From NCBI GenBank assembly GCA_964413825.1, contig CAYPTS010000045.1:1-16719 (forward strand): a stretch of DNA of 16,719 nucleotides. The letters run 5' to 3'. The number at the start of each line of letters is the position of its first letter. Position 1 is the stretch's first letter. The notes beneath the pieces are model-generated. The model was given only the letters and a program-made list of their open reading frames with translations, searched no databases and was not told the DNA's origin. Position numbers and translations under genes: made by a program. The stretch comes from JAFGKM01 sp964413825 (GTDB taxonomy: Bacteria; Ratteibacteria; UBA8468; B48-G9; JAFGKM01). Shown piece by piece: positions 7,113-14,226 of this stretch.

Positions 7113-10100
7113 ATGAATAAAAAAGTCTGGTTGTTTTTGTTGTTTTTTGTTCTGGGCAGCACGCCGGCAAAATCTCAAATCAGTTTTGAGTCAATACCGG
7201 AGGTAGGCAAACATGTTATTTTTTATGCATCCTTTGAAAAAACTCCCATTGCGGATTTTGCGCGCGGAGACAAACATCCCGTTAAAACCGCAAACCTGCA
7301 GTATGCCGAAGGGAAAAAAGGGTTCGGCATACAAATTCAGGGAGATACGCTATGCGCGCTGCCGACGAAAGGTAATTTTAATCCCGCACAGGGTACTGTG
7401 ATGATGTGGGTAAAGAGAGGTTCCGGCAGCGACGCCCTTTTAACAATCGGCAAGAAATGGTACGGAGAAACGTTTTTCACCATCAGGGCGGTGGAAAGCC
7501 AGAACAACACCCATTCGGCAATGAAGCAGGACGGCAACAACATTTTTCATCTGAATACCAGGGTAGTGCTTCCCAATGATGAATGGCATCATTATGCGGT
7601 AACGTGGGGCGGCGGAAAAGCGTTCCTGTATGTAGACGGAAAGGAAGCGGCTTCCTCATCCATGGAACAGGCGGTGAAAAATGAAGGATGGGAAAATGAA
7701 ATATGGTTAGGGTCCAGCGGGGACGGAAGGTTTCAGGCAAACTCGGTCATAGACGAACTTTTTATACTTGACATACCCCTGAAACCGGAACAGATTCTTC
7801 TTCTTTCCAATCCGGATGCAATTGCCCTGATGCGGGAGCGTGCGGAAAAGAGGAAAAAGGCGGCTACGGAACTGCAAAGAACGTTCCACCTGTCCTTCGA
7901 CAACCAACAAAATCCTATGATTGCCGATACAGTTGCCGGCACCGGCAACCCGGACATCAGAGAAGGAACAACCCTGGCGCCCGGGATAAAAGGCAACGGC
8001 GTTCTCATTGAAGGACAGGATATCCTCGCGTATCGGTCGCACGGCAACATAGATAAGGACCTCGGCAGTATTGAGTTCTGGTTTAAACCGCAGTTTGACA
8101 GGGAAACCATCCCCGGATATCCCACGTTCTTCAAGGAAGACGCTCCTCTCGGACCTCTGCCGACAAACAATCTCTGGCTGTTCATAGAAAGAGGCCGCAT
8201 GCGTTATGACCTCAGAGTAAGAGGGGACGACTCCATGTATGCGGCAATACCCGGCGGTTTACAGAACATCTGGTATCATGTGGTAATGACATGGGATTCT
8301 GAACGGGGCTCTGAACTGTTTATCAACGGGCAACGGGCCCCGTCGTTCATTTCCGACAAGCCGTACGGCTCAAAATCGGTTATTGCGTGGACGCCTAAAG
8401 AGCACCCCCGTTTTTTCATCGGCTCCCGCGGCAGGGACACCTACCACACCAAGTCCCCGCTCTGGGGAGCCTGCCATTCGGTCATTGACGAATTCAGCAT
8501 TTACAACAGACCGCTGTCGGACGCTGAGGTTGAACAAAAATATTTCGCAATGCTCGGGAAAGAAGACGTCCCCCCTTACATGCTTTTGAGGCGGGCCGCC
8601 GTGATGGAAAACAGAGAATACCGCCCCATAGTCGACATGAAAAACCCCCACCGGTTTGACATGAACGGCCGCCTTGAAGTTCTCCTGAAACAAAACGAAA
8701 AAGATATCCCCTTGATTTCCGGGAATATACGCATACCTGCCGGTTCGGAAAATTCTGTACAGGGAAACAACATCCGCCTTGGACAAGGACAGTACCAGAT
8801 AGTTTTTTTGTATAACGGACGACAGGCAGACGTCGAGACCCTTCTCGTTCTTCCGCCCGTCAAACGGCAGAAAACGGATACACAGCCGAAACTTATTGCA
8901 TCTTACAGCGCCACCGAACTGAAGGAGAAAAAAGAAAATTACAGGGAATCCAGGCCCGGCACGGCAAAACAACTCGCAGAAAAAACCTATGTTGAAGCGG
9001 GAAAAGAATTGTTCAGCCGGATTGCTTTCAGGTTTACCGTCGAAAACCCCGGAAAGCCGCACATACTGCGGGTAACATATCCCGACGATGCCGAGAGGGT
9101 TTTTGACATAATCGTGAATTCGCCCAGGTTCCCCTGCACATACGATACGCAGGGCGGGGTACTGGCCGGCAGGGAACTGGAAAATACAGGAACGTTCCAG
9201 AAATATGACATGCTGTACTGGCCGAGAGAAACCGACCAGGCGCTTATACTGACCACATGGGCGGGAGGAATGCCTGCCGCGATTCATGGTTTTGAAGTGT
9301 ATGAACTACCGGATAATTTACCTTCTTTATTTCCTGGAGAGACAAGCACTGCATCAGGACGCAAACTCGGTCTTTACTGGGAAGACCCCATGTTAAGCCA
9401 GTGTTTCGGCGGCCGCCCCAACGAAAAAAACTCCCTGTCTTTTCTTGAACAAACCGTCGACCGGATGGTCAACTACATGCAGTGGACAGGACAAAATACC
9501 CTAATTTATCCGTCGGTCTTCTACCAGGGACCCGGGTTCAAGGCCCTTAGTGAAAATTTTGTCACCGGGTCAGGATACGACAGGCATCCGGAAAGATACA
9601 TCGACATTATCCTGGCTCGTTTTGAGGAAACGGGGCTCGGATATCTCATGGAAATCAACGGCGCCCTGTCCGCATCCGTCCTTTCCCCTCTGGATGAATA
9701 TATCGACAAGCCGGAAGAAGGATACCTTGCCGTCGACCGGAACGGGAAAATGCATGCCGGAATGTTTCCCAGAATGAATCCCCTACATCCCGTATATCAG
9801 GAAAAAATGATTGGAATGTTCAGAGAGATATGCCGGCAGTTCGGAGCGTCCCCTGCATTCCTCGGAATCCAATTGCACGTTGTGTTTGAAAGTTCTTTCT
9901 GGATGGGAAGCATTGACTGGGGATACGACGATTTCACCATATCGCTTTTTGAAAAAGACACCGGCATAAAATTACCTTCCTTTTCCGGCGACAGCCGCTA
10001 CAAACAAAGGCATGACTGGCTTACGAATGAAAAGAAGAATGAATGGATTTCATGGCGATGCCGCAAACTGTACGAGTTTTACAAACGTCTTGCCGAAGTT

Positions 10101-11099
10101 TTATCTTCGACGAGAAAAGACCTGAAACTTGTAATAGGACTGCGGTACCTTGCGGAAGGTTCAACATTTCTGCCGCACTGGGAACAGATTGGACACAGCA
10201 TGAAAACTCTTTACAGGAACGCCGGCATTGACATGGAACTGCTGCACGGGATAAAGAACACAGAAATACAGAAATATTTTTATCCAGCCGACATAAAATG
10301 GAAAAGGATGCGGGACCGAAGCAATGATATGTATGCCGGACTGGAACTGCGGCGCTCTGCCGAATTGCGGAAAACGCTTACACTGGACGGCAGACAACCC
10401 GTTTCCACCAATCTCTATTTAAACTACTTCGAGAGCAACATAGGTGAACGCGACCCTATTCCTGACTTCTGGTGGCAGTGCCCGAAATGGAGAGTGGTGG
10501 GCCCCGCTCCCGGGGGAAGAAACTTCATGGAATTGTTTGCCGAATCCGCCGCATCATATGATGCCCCGATGATAACCACGGGAGGTTTTGTCGTAGGCAC
10601 GATGGGAAACGATGAACAGACCCGGGAATTTGCCCGCGCATTCGTTCCCCTGCCTGCAGACGGATTCAAGACTATCAAGGGATTTTCCGACACCGTTGTA
10701 GTACGGAGCGGTCCTCAAGAATACCTGTACGCAGTCAGCAGAAGCCCTTTTCCTGTACAAATAACTCTCCAGGGAAAGGCCGCACTGAAACTGAAAGACA
10801 TATCCGATAACAGCGAATTAAAGGGGCGGGAAGTAAAGATACCCCTGCTGCCGTACCAGATGAGGACATTTACGGGTGCACCTGCAGCTGGCAGTATCAC
10901 TATCAGGGATTACCATATTCCAGCGGAAAGAAAAGAACTGGTCGTTCAAACGATAAACGTTCTCAAAACAAAGGGGCCCGACGGCTCTGCAATTGCCTTA
11001 CGGCTTGAAAAAGAACTGGAGAAATTAAATTATGTGCAGTGCAAATACATCATGGAAGAACCGAGAACGCTTGACCTCCTGCACGGTAAGCAAAATTAG
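7113..11099 (+). CDS. Large secreted double-LamG protein with a GH-like TIM barrel
   Basis: A 1328-aa exported protein. The first ~22 residues are a signal peptide (Lys3-4, hydrophobic WLFLLFFVLG, then a cleavage region near TPAKS). Two concanavalin A-like LamG domains follow: residues ~35-230 (GTVMMWVKRG, EWHHYAVTWGGGKAFLYVDGKE, SVIDELFILD) and ~250-480 (IEFWFKPQ, IWYHVVMTWDSERGSELFINGQ, SVIDEFSIYNRPLSDAEV). These usually bind carbohydrate or Ca2+. Residues ~480-740 look like beta-sandwich modules. From ~750 a barrel-like region starts (KLGLYWEDP, NTLIYPSVFYQGPG, GLGYLMEING, FLGIQLHVVFESSFW); Glu926 and Glu1107 (NYFES) are candidate catalytic carboxylates. A small beta domain (~1160-1290) and a charged helical tail close the protein. 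The GGAGG SD (7104-7108) is 4 nt from the ATG. I cannot assign a GH family; polysaccharide binding or hydrolysis outside the cytoplasmic membrane is inferred. Confidence 0.8.
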   Translation: MNKKVWLFLLFFVLGSTPAKSQISFESIPEVGKHVIFYASFEKTPIADFARGDKHPVKTANLQYAEGKKGFGIQIQGDTLCALPTKGNFNPAQGTVMMWVKRGSGSDALLTIGKKWYGETFFTIRAVESQNNTHSAMKQDGNNIFHLNTRVVLPNDEWHHYAVTWGGGKAFLYVDGKEAASSSMEQAVKNEGWENEIWLGSSGDGRFQANSVIDELFILDIPLKPEQILLLSNPDAIALMRERAEKRKKAATELQRTFHLSFDNQQNPMIADTVAGTGNPDIREGTTLAPGIKGNGVLIEGQDILAYRSHGNIDKDLGSIEFWFKPQFDRETIPGYPTFFKEDAPLGPLPTNNLWLFIERGRMRYDLRVRGDDSMYAAIPGGLQNIWYHVVMTWDSERGSELFINGQRAPSFISDKPYGSKSVIAWTPKEHPRFFIGSRGRDTYHTKSPLWGACHSVIDEFSIYNRPLSDAEVEQKYFAMLGKEDVPPYMLLRRAAVMENREYRPIVDMKNPHRFDMNGRLEVLLKQNEKDIPLISGNIRIPAGSENSVQGNNIRLGQGQYQIVFLYNGRQADVETLLVLPPVKRQKTDTQPKLIASYSATELKEKKENYRESRPGTAKQLAEKTYVEAGKELFSRIAFRFTVENPGKPHILRVTYPDDAERVFDIIVNSPRFPCTYDTQGGVLAGRELENTGTFQKYDMLYWPRETDQALILTTWAGGMPAAIHGFEVYELPDNLPSLFPGETSTASGRKLGLYWEDPMLSQCFGGRPNEKNSLSFLEQTVDRMVNYMQWTGQNTLIYPSVFYQGPGFKALSENFVTGSGYDRHPERYIDIILARFEETGLGYLMEINGALSASVLSPLDEYIDKPEEGYLAVDRNGKMHAGMFPRMNPLHPVYQEKMIGMFREICRQFGASPAFLGIQLHVVFESSFWMGSIDWGYDDFTISLFEKDTGIKLPSFSGDSRYKQRHDWLTNEKKNEWISWRCRKLYEFYKRLAEVLSSTRKDLKLVIGLRYLAEGSTFLPHWEQIGHSMKTLYRNAGIDMELLHGIKNTEIQKYFYPADIKWKRMRDRSNDMYAGLELRRSAELRKTLTLDGRQPVSTNLYLNYFESNIGERDPIPDFWWQCPKWRVVGPAPGGRNFMELFAESAASYDAPMITTGGFVVGTMGNDEQTREFARAFVPLPADGFKTIKGFSDTVVVRSGPQEYLYAVSRSPFPVQITLQGKAALKLKDISDNSELKGREVKIPLLPYQMRTFTGAPAAGSITIRDYHIPAERKELVVQTINVLKTKGPDGSAIALRLEKELEKLNYVQCKYIMEEPRTLDLLHGKQN

Positions 11100-13239
11100 T
11101 TTTTCTTGCCTGAAGAAAATTCTTGGAACATCCCATGATATTGCGGCGGAAAAGATACTGTCCCGCAAACCCTGCCCTGATTATAATACCGTGGCTGCAT
11201 TATTCCCCCAGCACGTTTCATGGGATTTCATCGCCACGGAAAATTCCCTCTGGAAATACCTTGTCCGCCAGAATGGCAGTATCGGAATCCAGACGACCTT
11301 TGAAGGAAATTACCTGAATGAAATCTACCTTGCTTTCAGCCCGGAAAAAGAGGGACTGCCTTACGCTTCCATTACAGGGCGGCAAACCCTTCTTAAAGGA
11401 TACCTGCCGGTCAGCATCATAAGATTCAAAAGTCCTTCCGACAGTGAGCGATGGGAACAGACATCCTTTGCCTGTACGGATGCAAACGGAAACACCGTAA
11501 TCCACATCCGCGTTAAGGCGTTTCAGGGAAAACGGAAAGTTTTGTACTTCACGGTAAAGCCGCCGGAGAACCTGTCCGCGGAGGAACTGAGAAAACTGCC
11601 TTACCGCAAAGCAGGCAAACTTCCGGACGGGAAAGAGTTCAGAAGCGCCCTGCTCGCAACTGTCGGAAAATCCGGAGATATCCTTGCAGATGCCCTGCAG
11701 ATATCCATCCCCGAAAAAAGAGTTGCCAATGCCTGCCGGGCGGGATTGCTCAAGGCGGTCAACACCTATGTGGGCGGCACACCGAGATACGGCGCCACGC
11801 GATATTTCAACGACTCCGGAACAAACAGCCAGTCTTTTCCTCCCACTACGGTTACCATGGTAAACTCATGCCTTGAGTGGAACATGTTCCCACGGGCCCG
11901 GCGGTATCTTGACTATTATCTCAAACATTTCACGGATAGTTCAGGCAAACTGATTCACAGGGACGGAGGCGCGTCGGTTTCCGAACACGGAATGGTTCTG
12001 GACACGGCAGCACGTTATTGCCTTTATACGCAGGAAGGTTCGTTCATAAAAGAACACTGGCAGGAAATCCATAAAATCTGTGAATTCCTGCTGAACAGCA
12101 GACTGGAAGGGAAACGGAAACCTTCCGGTCATCCTGCCTTCGGCCTTATCAGCGGATGCCCGGAAGACGACCTCAGAAAATGGAAACCGAACTTCTGGTA
12201 TTCCGGCAATTTATGGGCATACAGGGGTCTCGCGGAAACCCGGCGGGTTTTGAAATTGTACGGGCAAAACAGCCCGCCCCTTAAAAAATACGGCGCTTTT
12301 CTGGAAAAAGAATGCCGGTCATTTAAATCCGACATCCGGAAATCCCTGGAGTCTTCCATCTCCAGCGGCAAGGGACTTGTTTTCGTACCGCCTTATCCGA
12401 AATGCAGGCCGTTTCATTCCATGATGGAAGAAACTTTTTATCAAGGAGACGCCGGACAAAATTTCTATCTGCCTTCTTACGTAAATTATCGTGTTTATCC
12501 CGAAATGCTTTCCGCAGGCGTTCTGGACAGGAAACTTAGCAATGCCGTTGTCCGTTACAGACAGGAGAGACAAGGAGAACTCCTCGGGCTTACGCGGATA
12601 CGCTTCCCTGAAAAGAGCAAAGGCGCTTTGAGCCTGGACAAAATAGAAACGATTGCAGGTGGAAGTCTTATGCTCGACGACTGGCCTTTATATAACTACC
12701 TCTGGGCGCTCCTTTCCCTCGACATGCCGGAGAAATTTCTTATGGTCTACTACGCCCATATGGCATATCACCAGGCAAGGGAAACCTTTTTTGCCCCCGA
12801 ACACACCGACCTTCTCACCCTCTTTCCTTCTCATTGCGTTCCTTCGCAACTCGCCATCCCTCTTGCCACCCGCTGGATGCTGGTCCGGGAAGAGCGGGAT
12901 GCGGATATACTCTGGCTTTCGCAGGCGGTTCCGGAACGCTGGCTGAAAGAAACAAACGCTGTCGCAGTGAGCGGTGCACCGACACGCCGAGGCAAGATAA
13001 ACTACACCATGGAGACTGATTCCGCCGGCCGCAAAATCATTCTGCGGCTAAAATCCGAAGAGCCCCTGCACAAGACCATACTCTGGAGGCCTGGCTGCGG
13101 ACGGAGTTTGCCCGCGAATGATTTGTCCTGCAAGAAAAGCAATGTGCACGCACGATACGATGCAGAACAAAACGTCCTGCATATACATCCGGAGAACAAT
13201 AAAACCATTGAGATTGTACTCGCTTCATCGACCGCATGA
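11032..13239 (+). CDS. (alpha/alpha)6-barrel glycosidase-like protein, start uncertain
   Basis: A protein of up to 735 aa with no signal peptide. After an N-terminal beta-rich part (~residues 45-200), residues ~235-640 contain repeated helical hairpins typical of six-hairpin glycosidases: DSGTNSQSFPPTTVTMVNSCLEW (starting near 261), a HGMVLDTAARY helix (~320), GLISGCPEDD, then FWYSGNLWAYRGLAETRRVL (~388). A short all-beta C-terminal domain ends the chain. The acidic residues around CPEDD and DGGASVSEHG are catalytic candidates; no named GH signature is recognised. The ATG at 11032 overlaps the upstream gene by 68 bp with GGAG 10 nt upstream, a long spacing. A TTG at 11071 is the main alternative, and similarity seems to begin only near residue 32. 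It is probably translationally coupled to the LamG gene and likely processes oligosaccharides in the cytoplasm (inference). Confidence 0.65.
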   Translation: MCSANTSWKNRERLTSCTVSKISFSCLKKILGTSHDIAAEKILSRKPCPDYNTVAALFPQHVSWDFIATENSLWKYLVRQNGSIGIQTTFEGNYLNEIYLAFSPEKEGLPYASITGRQTLLKGYLPVSIIRFKSPSDSERWEQTSFACTDANGNTVIHIRVKAFQGKRKVLYFTVKPPENLSAEELRKLPYRKAGKLPDGKEFRSALLATVGKSGDILADALQISIPEKRVANACRAGLLKAVNTYVGGTPRYGATRYFNDSGTNSQSFPPTTVTMVNSCLEWNMFPRARRYLDYYLKHFTDSSGKLIHRDGGASVSEHGMVLDTAARYCLYTQEGSFIKEHWQEIHKICEFLLNSRLEGKRKPSGHPAFGLISGCPEDDLRKWKPNFWYSGNLWAYRGLAETRRVLKLYGQNSPPLKKYGAFLEKECRSFKSDIRKSLESSISSGKGLVFVPPYPKCRPFHSMMEETFYQGDAGQNFYLPSYVNYRVYPEMLSAGVLDRKLSNAVVRYRQERQGELLGLTRIRFPEKSKGALSLDKIETIAGGSLMLDDWPLYNYLWALLSLDMPEKFLMVYYAHMAYHQARETFFAPEHTDLLTLFPSHCVPSQLAIPLATRWMLVREERDADILWLSQAVPERWLKETNAVAVSGAPTRRGKINYTMETDSAGRKIILRLKSEEPLHKTILWRPGCGRSLPANDLSCKKSNVHARYDAEQNVLHIHPENNKTIEIVLASSTA

Positions 13240-13254
13240 AACACAAGGAAAAAA

Positions 13255-14226
13255 ATGGAATATAAAACACATCCGTGCATTAAGAAACATGATAAAAACC
13301 CTGTATTAAAAGCATCCGATGTCCCCTATCATTCCACGCTCGTTTTTAATCCCGGCGTTGTAAAATTTGAAGGCAGGTATATTATGGTCTTCAGGAATGA
13401 CTACGGCAGTGAACAAAAGAATAAACTATACGGCAGAAACCTGGGACTGGCGGTAAGCGATGATGGAATAAACTGGAAGGTTGCCGAAAAACCTCTGCTG
13501 CAGGAAGCAAAAGGACCTCTATCCGGGGCATATGACCCGCGATTGATACAAATCGAAGGCAGGCTGTACATGTGCTTTGCTTTTTCAAAAAACGGAACGT
13601 GCGCAGGTATAGCAACTACCGAAGACCTTGAGAAATGGTCTATTCTGTCAGTAACGGTTCCGGACAACAGGAACATAGTGCTTTTCCCTGAAAAAATAGG
13701 CGGTATGTTTGTCCGCATGGAAAGACCTTTTGCCGCCTATGACCGGCCAGGCGACAGGTTTGACATCTGGATTTCCATGTCTCGCGACTGTAAATACTGG
13801 GGAGACAGCGAACTTCTGCTTGAGGCCTCGAGAGTCCCATGGGTAAACGACAAAATCGGCCCTGGTCCTCAACCTGTAAAAACAAAAAGGGGCTGGCTTG
13901 CGTTTTTTCACGGCGTGGACATTGACAACTCAAGGAAATGGGGATGGACTGGCACCTGGAACAAAAGATATTCCGCAGGACTGCTGCTTCTGGACATTGA
14001 GAACCCCTATAAAATAATTGGAATTTCCGAAGGGCCTGTTCTCTGTCCGGAAACGGATTACGAAACGAAAGGATACAGGGACTGCGTAATTTTCCCAACC
14101 GGGCTGGTGCGGGAAGACGACGGTACGGTAAAAATCTATTACGGCGCTTCCGATACTGTCGTGGGACTGGCTACGGCCGACGCGGAAGAACTTGCTTCTT
14201 TATGCCGGGAGGAATTTCTGCCCTGA
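13255..14226 (+). CDS. GH130 family beta-mannoside phosphorylase or hydrolase
   Basis: A 323-aa five-bladed beta-propeller enzyme of glycoside hydrolase family 130, which phosphorolyses or hydrolyses beta-1,4- or beta-1,2-mannosides. Blade motifs are clear: FNPGVVKFEGRYIMVFRND (31-49), AYDPRLIQIEGRLYM (92-106), IVLFPEKIGG (141-150), WVNDKIGPGPQPV (196-208), GWLAFFHGV (213-221) and IYYGASDTVVGLA (294-306). Asp94 in YDPR is the expected general acid. Arg47 and Lys200 occupy positions near the phosphate-binding Arg/Lys of characterised phosphorylases, but the Ser that follows Asn in those enzymes appears as Pro33 (recalled alignment). No signal peptide, so cytoplasmic. AAGGA (13245-13249) is 5 nt from the ATG, and the gene starts 15 nt after the previous stop, the last member of the operon. 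Length matches the family. Mannoside activity is well supported; phosphorolysis versus hydrolysis is open. Confidence 0.85.
   Translation: MEYKTHPCIKKHDKNPVLKASDVPYHSTLVFNPGVVKFEGRYIMVFRNDYGSEQKNKLYGRNLGLAVSDDGINWKVAEKPLLQEAKGPLSGAYDPRLIQIEGRLYMCFAFSKNGTCAGIATTEDLEKWSILSVTVPDNRNIVLFPEKIGGMFVRMERPFAAYDRPGDRFDIWISMSRDCKYWGDSELLLEASRVPWVNDKIGPGPQPVKTKRGWLAFFHGVDIDNSRKWGWTGTWNKRYSAGLLLLDIENPYKIIGISEGPVLCPETDYETKGYRDCVIFPTGLVREDDGTVKIYYGASDTVVGLATADAEELASLCREEFLP

Noticed and set aside
8370..9287. 305-codon open frame on the minus strand opposite the LamG gene
   Set aside because: Compositionally odd, no SD or motif, and fully inside a continuous coding region with clear LamG domains.
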